Of a stretch of DNA of 21,459 nucleotides, positions 8,549 to 14,658 are shown piece after piece. The DNA is taken from assembly GCA_017963875.1 (NCBI GenBank), contig JAGCTA010000408.1, forward strand, positions 1-21,459, given 5' to 3'. This DNA is from Victivallales bacterium (GTDB taxonomy: Bacteria > Verrucomicrobiota > Lentisphaeria > Oligosphaerales > Oligosphaeraceae). The translations under genes were made by a program, and so were the position numbers. The notes below the pieces were generated by a model, which searched no databases, had not been told where the DNA came from, and was given only the letters and a program-made list of their open reading frames with translations. How positions within the stretch are numbered: the stretch's first letter is position 1; every line of letters starts with the position of its first letter.

Positions 8549-9919
8549 ATGAACGAAAATCCCGTTATTGATCAAACTGACGGCAATACTTCGGCGAGTC
8601 AAAATCCAGTCATTGGAATCACTTTGGATTCTTCCAAGACGCAGGGGCGGATTCGAAATATCTTGGGCATGAATAACTCCCCGCGCATCGTCACCGAATC
8701 TTGCATGTTAATGGAAAAGGAGTATTTCAAGGCCTTGGCGCCAGCCAGGGTGCGCTATCATGATGCCGCACTTGAAAATCCTGGATTTGCGCTGATTGAC
8801 GTCTCGCGAATCTTCCCGTTGTTCAGGGCAGACGCAAATGACCCCGCAAACTATGATTTCAAACCAACGGATCTCTATCTGAAGCAAGTTGTTGAGTGCG
8901 GTACACCCATTGAATTTCGGCTTGGAGAATCCATTGAACATTCGCAGGAACAATTCCGTGTCAATCCGCCTGCTGACCTTGACAAATGGGCCGACATTTG
9001 CGTGAATATCATTCGCCACTACAATGATGGCTGGGCGGATGGTTTTCATTGGAACATTCAGTATTGGTCAATCTGGGAGGAACCTGGAAATGTCCCGAAA
9101 CTTTTCAATGGTGACTATGGTATTTATCTTAAACTCTTCGTCACGACATTCAAGAAGATCAAGGCCGCCTTTCCGAATGTGAAAGTTGGCGGAACCAACG
9201 ATGCTCTTCCATTCAGTTTCCCGAAGATGCGGATTGAACGGTCGTTGCAGTATTTTCAGGATGAGGGTGTCCGTCCAGATTTCCTCTGCTATACCCAATA
9301 TGCCAGAAAACCCGATGAGTTTATCGAGAGCGTAGAGAAGATTCAGAACATCATGGACCAATATGGCTATGGTCCCGAAACAGAACTCAATATTTCCGAG
9401 TGGCACTATTCTCCAAGTTCATGGAATTTGCAGGGTTACAATGCTCCTGAAATGCATGACCATGTCAGCGCAGCATTTGCCACGACGACGCTCATTCGCT
9501 TTCTTGACACCCGTTTGACCTGTGCATTCCACTATTTATGGCAGGCATCATGCTGGGGATTGTTTGACAAATTCATGAAGCCGTATCCGTTATATCATGG
9601 GCTCAAGTATTTTACGGAAATGGCCCAATGTGCCAGCCGATTGGCATTGGACGTGGATGCAGAAATGCCAAAGGACGTCTGTCTGCTTGCAGGAACGTTA
9701 GAAAATGGCAATGCCAGATTGCTTGTCTCGTGTTTTAAGTCACCCAAACTCACACTTGTCATCAAGGCCCCTGAATATGCTTCCTGCCAGATGAAATCCA
9801 TAACATCCAACAATGACGATTATGATGAACATCATTCTTTGGCAAGGATGGAAGAGGGCTTTGTCATCTCTTTGGATAATGAGGAATCCGCAGTCTTCCA
9901 ACTTGAGTTTGAGAAGTAA
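8549..9919 (+). CDS. GH39-like (clan GH-A) glycoside hydrolase
   Basis: The protein has 456 residues and no signal peptide. The clan GH-A signature is visible: WSIWEEPGN with a probable acid/base Glu178 at the end of barrel strand 4, and ELNISEWHY with a probable nucleophile Glu284 at strand 7. The strand order, the N-terminal region with substrate-lining residues (RVRYHDAAL, IDVSRIFP) and the small C-terminal beta domain (about 385-456) fit the beta-xylosidase/alpha-iduronidase-like family GH39 or a near relative. In GH-A enzymes the residue before the acid/base is normally Asn; here it is Glu177, which is unusual. The start is the ATG at 8549, with an A-rich leader and no clear Shine-Dalgarno site. 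It lies 85 bases after the kinase on the same strand and may share its transcript. The substrate is unknown; cytoplasmic action on imported oligosaccharides is inferred. Confidence 0.8.
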   Translation: MNENPVIDQTDGNTSASQNPVIGITLDSSKTQGRIRNILGMNNSPRIVTESCMLMEKEYFKALAPARVRYHDAALENPGFALIDVSRIFPLFRADANDPANYDFKPTDLYLKQVVECGTPIEFRLGESIEHSQEQFRVNPPADLDKWADICVNIIRHYNDGWADGFHWNIQYWSIWEEPGNVPKLFNGDYGIYLKLFVTTFKKIKAAFPNVKVGGTNDALPFSFPKMRIERSLQYFQDEGVRPDFLCYTQYARKPDEFIESVEKIQNIMDQYGYGPETELNISEWHYSPSSWNLQGYNAPEMHDHVSAAFATTTLIRFLDTRLTCAFHYLWQASCWGLFDKFMKPYPLYHGLKYFTEMAQCASRLALDVDAEMPKDVCLLAGTLENGNARLLVSCFKSPKLTLVIKAPEYASCQMKSITSNNDDYDEHHSLARMEEGFVISLDNEESAVFQLEFEK

Positions 9920-10007
9920 GTGGCATTTGAAAAGAACACTCTGAAAAAAACAGTACTTTCATTTGAAAATGTTTCTTCAAAGATTATTGTAAAAATGTTT
10001 TATCTTG

Positions 10008-10037
10008 TTGTTCTACAGGCATTGTCAGACTTATAAT
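10008..10037 (+). promoter_or_regulatory. Candidate promoter for the structured leader and downstream gene set
   Basis: A perfect TATAAT (10032-10037) follows TTGTTC (10008-10013) at an 18-base spacing, in an A/T-rich stretch after the GH39-like gene. A transcript from here would begin near 10044 and run through both palindromic elements into the gene set starting at 10571. Bases 9920-10007 are A/T-rich with no gene and no clear terminator for the preceding gene. Confidence 0.4.
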
Positions 10038-10083
10038 CTAGGAAGGAATTTTGGCGAACAGAAAGGAGTATCTTTCTCTTTGA

Positions 10084-10262
10084 ACATAGCCAGCGGCGTT
10101 CCCGCTGGAGTCTGTGCTTCGTGATGTACCGAAATTAGGACCTTTTGAATACTCGCATAAAAGCACACGGGAAGCACGCTCACCCCTTGAGCGTCTTGTT
10201 TCGTGCTTTTATGGTGGTCGTCCTAAGCCTCGGTACATCACGGAATAGAGACGCTCTTTTTT
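10084..10262 (+). repeat. Structured palindromic element, copy 1 (candidate leader RNA/attenuator)
   Basis: The element opens with a 7-bp hairpin CCAGCGG/CCGCTGG (10090-10096 with 10102-10108). A long imperfect hairpin follows. Its outer arms are GTGATGTACCGA/TCGGTACATCAC (10121-10132 with 10230-10241), its middle arms TTAGGAC/GTCCTAA (10135-10141 with 10220-10226), and its inner arms CATAAAAGCAC/GTGCTTTTATG (10156-10166 with 10203-10213). The tip is ACGCTC/GAGCGT (10176-10181 with 10189-10194). The element ends with AGACGCTC and six T's. A second copy follows about 243 bases downstream. It has no coding potential that I can support and matches no riboswitch class I know. Confidence 0.75.
10189..10262 (+). 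terminator. Alternative terminator-like pairing of element copy 1
   Basis: GAGCGTCT (10189-10196) is the exact complement of AGACGCTC (10249-10256), which is followed at once by TTTTTT (10257-10262). This pairing crosses the outer stem of the element, so the two foldings exclude each other unless a pseudoknot forms, as in transcription attenuators. The enclosed loop is long (52 bases), which weakens a simple terminator reading. Confidence 0.35.
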
Positions 10263-10326
10263 GATTTTGGAATTGTCAACTATCAGGAGTTTAAACAAGT
10301 GAGCAACTAGCGTTTCTTTCTCATTG

Positions 10327-10502
10327 ACATAGCCAGCGGTGTTCCCGCTGGAGTCTGTGCTTCGTGATGTACCGAAATTAGGACCTTTGGAATACTCGCA
10401 TAAAAGCACACGTGGAGCACGCTCACCCCTGGGCGTCTTGTTTCGTGCTTTTATGTGGTTGTCCTAAACCTCGGTACATCACGAAAATGAGACGCTCTTT
10501 TT
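10327..10502 (+). repeat. Structured palindromic element, copy 2
   Basis: This is a direct repeat of 10084-10262 with the same arms: CCAGCGG/CCGCTGG (10333-10339 with 10345-10351), GTGATGTACCGA/TCGGTACATCAC (10364-10375 with 10471-10482), GTCCTAA at 10461-10467 with its partner, and CATAAAAGCAC/GTGCTTTTATG (10399-10409 with 10445-10455). Most differences fall in loops and spacers. In the one stem change, GAGCGTCT became GGGCGTCT (10431-10438), which keeps both alternative pairings through a G-U pair. It ends 68 bases before the first gene of the downstream set. The spacer 10263-10326 between copies shows only weak similarity to the sequence before copy 1. Confidence 0.75.
10431..10502 (+). 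terminator. Alternative terminator-like pairing of element copy 2
   Basis: GGGCGTCT (10431-10438) pairs with AGACGCTC (10490-10497, one G-U), followed by TTTTT (10498-10502). As in copy 1, it is incompatible with the outer long stem and lies directly upstream of the gene set. Confidence 0.35.
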
Positions 10503-10570
10503 GTGTGCATGTTTTGGGGGATGAAAAAAACAAAATAAAAAAGAAAGCCTTAACATTTAGGAGAACGAAA

Positions 10571-11161
10571 ATGATGAAAAAACTAGTGTTGTCTTTATTC
10601 TTGTATATCATAATGGGATCTCTTATAGCGGGAAGTGTTACTGCAAAGCCTGGTTGTCAGTTTCTAGTTTATTTACGAGATGGCAAGAAGATATCCGAAT
10701 CGGATCCTGTGGAAATTGCAATTGACAAGGATGACTATTTTTCTGAATATGCTATAAAGAAGCATGGTTTTAACTCTCGTTGGGGGAAAGATCTAAGAGT
10801 ATTGTGGAAAGGTTTTATTTTGATTCCACAAGATGGTATGTATTGTTTTTCTGGCAAATTTGTGATAAAAAATTCAAAAAATGGACATTATGCTTCTGTG
10901 AAAATTGGAGAAGATGAACTGTTTTATGTGTGTATAAATCCTGATGATACAATTAAAAAAAAATGGGGAACGGATGCAGACTCGAAGGAAATCGAATTGA
11001 AAAAGGGTGCTTACTCATTTGAAGTATTCATGAATATCAATGGACCTGCGTTTGGAGTTGGCAACAGTTTTGTCTTGAAATATTGGGATGTGAAACGTCC
11101 GCTTGTTCAGCAGAAGATTTATCCAGGCATGCTTTATCATAAAGTTGAAGCGGATGAGTAA
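10571..11161 (+). CDS. Secreted PA14-like protein A
   Basis: The protein has 196 residues from the ATG at 10571, which has AGGAG seven bases upstream; an in-frame upstream extension into the repeat element is not credible. The N-terminus is a classical Sec signal (MMKK, hydrophobic core, cleavage probably after SVTA near residue 25). The mature part reads as one beta-sandwich like PA14: WKGFILIPQDGMYCFSG, then VKIGEDELF, IELKKGAYSFEVFMN and FVLKYWD. PA14 domains occur in adhesins, sugar-binding modules and toxins, so carbohydrate or surface binding is plausible but unproven. It is a paralogue of the gene at 11211. Two cysteines (in KPGC and YCFSG) are conserved between them and may form a disulphide. 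The gene is noticeably A/T-rich compared with the upstream genes and contains an A9 run near 10956-10964. Confidence 0.7.
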   Translation: MMKKLVLSLFLYIIMGSLIAGSVTAKPGCQFLVYLRDGKKISESDPVEIAIDKDDYFSEYAIKKHGFNSRWGKDLRVLWKGFILIPQDGMYCFSGKFVIKNSKNGHYASVKIGEDELFYVCINPDDTIKKKWGTDADSKEIELKKGAYSFEVFMNINGPAFGVGNSFVLKYWDVKRPLVQQKIYPGMLYHKVEADE

Positions 11162-11172
11162 GTGTCTATAAT
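11145..11172 (+). promoter_or_regulatory. Candidate internal promoter before PA14-like gene B
   Basis: TTGAAG (11145-11150), a 16-base spacer and TATAAT (11167-11172) precede the second PA14-like gene. A palindrome-like GATAAT-GT-AATTATC lies just downstream (about 11179-11193). Support is by consensus only; co-transcription from upstream is also possible across the 49-base gap. Confidence 0.25.
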
Positions 11173-11210
11173 GATAAGGATAATGTAATTATCAATGACG
11201 AGGTGACAAC

Positions 11211-11840
11211 ATGATGAAGAAACTGGTGATTTTTGCGTTGATAGCCTTTGGTGTGCTTATCTTTGCAGAGGAGCATGTTAACAATGAGCAGGAGAATGTG
11301 AAATATAAACAGGGATGCAGGGTACAACTTTGGTTGATTGGAGAAGATAAGGCACCTTTGGAAGTAGGGATTGACAGGAGCGATAGTTTTTCCGAAAACA
11401 ATTTGAAGGATATGCCTTCCTTTGCCTCGCATTACAATTATGCTCGAATGATTCATTGGAGGGGGCTGATTAATATTCCACATGATGGCACGTATTGTTT
11501 TTCAGGCTCACTGGAAGAGACCGACCGTTATAAATGGACAGATGTATGGGTTGGTGTCAAAACAGGAGAACAAAAGTTCAGACGATTATTCGGTTTGGGT
11601 ATAAATATAAAAACAACAGATGGAAAATTACTCACAGATTCGGCGACAGGACGAGTCAATCTGAAGGCAGGTTTGGTCGATGTAATTGTTTTTATGAATA
11701 AATATTCTGGAAAATGGGGAGCGAATCCATTTACTCTAAAATTCTGGGATGTCTCAAAGCCGATGGAGCGGCAGACAATTAGGCCGTCAATGCTCTTGTA
11801 TCCAGAGGATTGCGTATTCTTTTTTTTGCAGGAAGAATGA
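11211..11840 (+). CDS. Secreted PA14-like protein B
   Basis: The protein has 209 residues, with GAGGTGA upstream of the ATG at 11211. A signal peptide ends probably after LIFA (near residue 19). The mature domain matches protein A in order: WRGLINIPHDGTYCFSG, VNLKAG, VIVFMN, FTLKFWDVSKP and a C-terminal P-x-ML motif, so the two arose by duplication. Conserved cysteines (KQGC, YCFSG) suggest a disulphide in an extracytoplasmic location. A T8 run at 11820-11827 encodes the FFF near the C-terminus, where it differs most from protein A. Exported sugar- or surface-binding is inferred from the PA14-like fold only. Confidence 0.7.
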   Translation: MMKKLVIFALIAFGVLIFAEEHVNNEQENVKYKQGCRVQLWLIGEDKAPLEVGIDRSDSFSENNLKDMPSFASHYNYARMIHWRGLINIPHDGTYCFSGSLEETDRYKWTDVWVGVKTGEQKFRRLFGLGINIKTTDGKLLTDSATGRVNLKAGLVDVIVFMNKYSGKWGANPFTLKFWDVSKPMERQTIRPSMLLYPEDCVFFFLQEE

Positions 11841-11854
11841 TTCGATGAACTGTT

Positions 11855-11868
11855 GTTATTATAATAAC
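11855..11868. promoter_or_regulatory. 14-bp perfect palindrome before the coiled-coil gene
   Basis: GTTATTATAATAAC reads the same on both strands and contains TATAAT (11860-11865). It lies in the 71-base gap between PA14-like B and the coiled-coil gene. The gap before PA14-like B has a related palindrome-like stretch, and both gaps share AATGTAATTA. It could be an operator or promoter element, or a by-product of the tandem duplication of the paralogues. Confidence 0.25.
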
Positions 11869-11911
11869 CAATGTAATTAAATTCCGAAAATGAAAAACGA
11901 GGTATGTTGAG

Positions 11912-13978
11912 ATGTCTCGGAAACTGATACAAATAATCTTATTGTTGTGTTGTTTTGGTATTTCAGTCATGTTGTTGTTTGCGACTTCATTGTTCAGAAA
12001 CGATCATACGCAGGAAATACTCAGAGAACTCTATCCTGATTTGTCTCCGTCAGACTTTGACATAAGCAATGTCAAGGTGAAATATCAAAATCAGATAGGG
12101 CGAGAACGCCATGTTTTTGTATCGTTCAATGTTATACCCAAGGCTAACTTCTACCAATACAGGACGGAACAGGTAGGAAACTTGATAATCTATCGTGTCA
12201 ACAAAGTAGATTTTGGCCAGTGTGGAAAAGAGGTAACGGATTACGAATTTACTATTAATCATGGTAAATATGAGCCTATTTCAAAACTTTGTCCAATATC
12301 CACCAGGGATTGGATAACGCAGAAGACACTTGATGATATTAGAAAAAAACTAAAAAGCAATGACAGGATAGAGAACATTGTTATTTTGGATGGAGAATTA
12401 GTCAAGGAATCTCAAGCATTTGTGGAAGGTGTTGTGCAGGAATGCAGAACAAAAATAAAACAGTCAAAAGAGCGTTTAGCGACTATTCGGGGTAAATTGC
12501 CTCCGCTGTATGAAAGGATTCATGAAGCGCTTGGGATTTATGACAAGATTCATGAAGGAGGTGACAAGAGGGAAATGGCTTATGCTTATGCTTGGCAAAC
12601 CCTTCAGCCTTTGTTGGCCGAATACAATGATTTTGAAAATGGCCTTCTGCCAGAGCGCGAGATGACCGACAATATTGATGCACAACTGGTCCCATACAAA
12701 TCCATATACGAATTTAGACCGATGCTTGAAAGTCTCATTGGTGAGATTGACAACCATCGAAAGCAACTCTCAGCAGGATTGGCAAATCATGATATCAGAG
12801 ATTTCCTAATATCACATGTCATTCCTTGCATTCAATATCGTAGGGGGGAGCAGAAACGACTTGAGAGTCTTCGCAAGAAAATCCGTGAAAAAAACATTTC
12901 TCTGCAATCAATGAAAGTTGAGGAATTGTCAGAGCAAGATTTTTCAGACATGCAGAAAGCCATTGAAGAAGAAACTGGCAGACTGGAAGGCACGTTGAAT
13001 AAATTGAGGACTCAATATACTATGCTTCCAGAGTGGAATGTTATAATGGATGAAAAGGAACATCAAACTGTTAAAAATGATATTTCCTTGCAGATCAGTG
13101 AATTCAAAAAACTTCATGAGGAAGTGGGAACTGTACTTACGAAGATGAAGAGTCAGTCCTATTTCGTCAAAATCATGGCTGAAGCCAGAGAATTACTCCA
13201 ACGATATACTACTGAATTTCCCGACATGGAAAAGAAGTTTGAAGAATTGGATCATATTGACGTGGAAAAGGTTGCTAAGGATGCGACTGAATCGGAACAG
13301 AGAAATCTGGGAGTCAAGATTGATCGCATGCGTATTATGGCGGCTAAAAGTAGGGCACTTGATGGTTGTTTGGAGCAATTTGATTCTTTCAACGTGATCC
13401 TGAATTCAAAGATTCAGATGCTGGCTAACAATATCATGCAGTTGAAGAACTACGCAGATAACAGTTTTAGCACAAGAGAGCAAAAAGAAGCAGTTTTAGA
13501 GATGGGGGATAAAATGGAGGAGTTGGTTGCAAGAATCGAAAGGCTTTCCCAAAAGACTTCTGCTTCGTTGGCTTATAAGAAAGAGGTCGCGCGGACAGAG
13601 AGCCAAAAAACACCGTGGGATGAAATCGACATTGGGGGTGATAACAATGAGCCAAAAAATATACCTCCATCAAGTTCGAATCAGCAGCCTAAACGTTTGC
13701 CAGGTTTGCCCATATCCCCAACGCCTCCGTCAGGATCTGGTCTGAAAAAAATTCAATTTCCGCAACCCCCAACGCCTCAGTCAGGATCTCATTATCCGCA
13801 AAAAAATCAATCTCCGCAACCCCCAACGCCTCAGTCAGGATCTCATTATCCGCAAAAAAATCAATCTCCGCAACCCCCAACGCCTCCGCCAGGATATCGT
13901 CCTCCGCAAAAAATACGTCCTTATAGTGTTCCTGTGCCAGACCAGAACGGTAAAGTGATTTTGGATTTTGTGAAGTAA
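11912..13978 (+). CDS. Membrane-anchored long coiled-coil protein with proline-rich repeat tail
   Basis: The protein has 688 residues from the ATG at 11912 (GAGG at 11899-11902). Residues about 4-28 form one hydrophobic helix, probably an uncleaved membrane anchor. A small domain with beta-strand character follows (about 30-135; VSFNVIPKANFYQYRTEQ, NLIIYRVNKV). Then comes a long charged helical part rich in Lys/Glu/Leu (about 150-575), with stretches such as KRLESLRKKIREK and EEETGRLEGTLNKLRTQ that look coiled-coil. The tail (591-688) is Pro/Gln/Ser-rich and carries an 18-residue repeat. By analogy to spanning anchor proteins, the rod could reach across the periplasm, but the topology is not proven. 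I recognise no family. It lies 80 bases upstream of a small membrane protein and the ATPase, which suggests a structural role in the same machine. Confidence 0.75.
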   Translation: MSRKLIQIILLLCCFGISVMLLFATSLFRNDHTQEILRELYPDLSPSDFDISNVKVKYQNQIGRERHVFVSFNVIPKANFYQYRTEQVGNLIIYRVNKVDFGQCGKEVTDYEFTINHGKYEPISKLCPISTRDWITQKTLDDIRKKLKSNDRIENIVILDGELVKESQAFVEGVVQECRTKIKQSKERLATIRGKLPPLYERIHEALGIYDKIHEGGDKREMAYAYAWQTLQPLLAEYNDFENGLLPEREMTDNIDAQLVPYKSIYEFRPMLESLIGEIDNHRKQLSAGLANHDIRDFLISHVIPCIQYRRGEQKRLESLRKKIREKNISLQSMKVEELSEQDFSDMQKAIEEETGRLEGTLNKLRTQYTMLPEWNVIMDEKEHQTVKNDISLQISEFKKLHEEVGTVLTKMKSQSYFVKIMAEARELLQRYTTEFPDMEKKFEELDHIDVEKVAKDATESEQRNLGVKIDRMRIMAAKSRALDGCLEQFDSFNVILNSKIQMLANNIMQLKNYADNSFSTREQKEAVLEMGDKMEELVARIERLSQKTSASLAYKKEVARTESQKTPWDEIDIGGDNNEPKNIPPSSSNQQPKRLPGLPISPTPPSGSGLKKIQFPQPPTPQSGSHYPQKNQSPQPPTPQSGSHYPQKNQSPQPPTPPPGYRPPQKIRPYSVPVPDQNGKVILDFVK
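13746..13907 (+). repeat. Three tandem 54-bp repeats in the coiled-coil gene (proline-rich tail)
   Basis: Three in-frame 54-base units encode KNQSPQPPTPQSGSHYPQ-like blocks. The second (13800-13853) and third (13854-13907) begin with identical bases, and the third diverges at its end. A partial fourth copy (TPPSGSG) precedes them. Units of 18 codons can change in number without shifting the frame. Such Pro-rich tails often cross or bind cell-wall material, which is inference here. Confidence 0.85.
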
Positions 13979-14058
13979 CTTTGGGAGAATGAAATATCTG
14001 TAAACAGGCGCAACTGTTTGCGTAGAAATAGTTGGTTGAACAAATTTCGAGGGGATAT

Positions 14059-14658
14059 ATGAAAGGAAAAGTCGCTTTGCTTATATTGTTTGGATTGTTG
14101 CTCATAGGGGCGATTCTCGCCATTGCGAAGCAAGCATTTGGAGCATTGTTTTTTCTGGGAGTCATTGCAACGATTGTGGATGTTTGTCTGCACCAAGACA
14201 GTTGGATGAGTCAGATTGCGAGGAATACCCTTGGTGGATTATTCGGTGCATCGAACAGCAGCACCCCTGAAGGTTGCATGATGAATGTTGCTATTACAAT
14301 TTTGATGATTCCAGTTATGCTTTTATTAGGAAACATCATATCCTTCATCGGGTTCTTTGTTCTTTTGTTTCAAGTACTCGGGGAAATCGCAAGTGGAGAA
14401 TCGTCTGACGAATCCCAACCTGCTGGTGCCCAAAAAGCGGCTGAGCCTAATACTGCTCCGGCAACCACTTCAGGAACTACTCCTTCGGCCAGTGGAAATT
14501 CGGCGGCTTCTGCTCCAGACTCGACGGATGTCGATAAGATATGGGGAAGCGTTCTGGAGTTTTCAGTGAAACCCATGACAAGCGCCGAAGGCATCAAACT
14601 TATTTCCAAATATAACACCATAGTGCAGAAACTCATGGGAGACAAGGAGGAAAACTAA
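14059..14658 (+). CDS. Small multi-pass membrane protein with Ala/Thr/Pro linker
   Basis: The protein has 199 residues from the ATG at 14059, preceded by GAGGGG at 14049-14054; a longer reading from TTG at 14032 is less likely. Hydrophobic segments lie near 5-22, 28-43 and 74-108, the last probably two helices. A low-complexity Ala/Ser/Thr/Pro linker (about 118-155) and a short conserved-looking C-terminal helical domain follow (about 156-199, VDKIWGSVLEFSVKPMTSAEG). I do not recognise the family. The gene's TAA overlaps the ATPase start by one base (TAATG) and the ATPase ribosome-binding site lies inside it, so the two are translationally coupled. It may anchor the ATPase at the inner membrane; this is inferred from position. 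Confidence 0.75.
   Translation: MKGKVALLILFGLLLIGAILAIAKQAFGALFFLGVIATIVDVCLHQDSWMSQIARNTLGGLFGASNSSTPEGCMMNVAITILMIPVMLLLGNIISFIGFFVLLFQVLGEIASGESSDESQPAGAQKAAEPNTAPATTSGTTPSASGNSAASAPDSTDVDKIWGSVLEFSVKPMTSAEGIKLISKYNTIVQKLMGDKEEN

Noticed and set aside
10084..10502. CRISPR array
   Set aside because: There are only two copies, each about 180 bases long with internal palindromes and a single spacer; no cas gene is present.
10084..10502. Pair of MITE-type transposable elements
   Set aside because: The arms GTGATGTACCGA/TCGGTACATCAC resemble terminal inverted repeats, but the flanks show no target-site duplication and the similarity extends beyond the palindromes on both sides. A genome-wide copy count could reopen this.
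10412..10570. N-terminal extension of PA14-like protein A starting at 10412
   Set aside because: The extension lies in the palindromic element, lacks a ribosome-binding site and would bury a classical signal peptide; ATG 10571 has a well-placed AGGAG.
13979..14058. Terminator between the coiled-coil gene and the small membrane protein
   Set aside because: Only a short CGCAA/TTGCG hairpin is present, with no T-tract after it.
13689..14165. Minus-strand 158-residue frame over the proline-rich repeats
   Set aside because: It is a repeat-driven shadow of the plus-strand coding sequence with no ribosome-binding site; the same holds for the long minus-strand frames over the acidic repeats (20559-20990 and 21040-21441).
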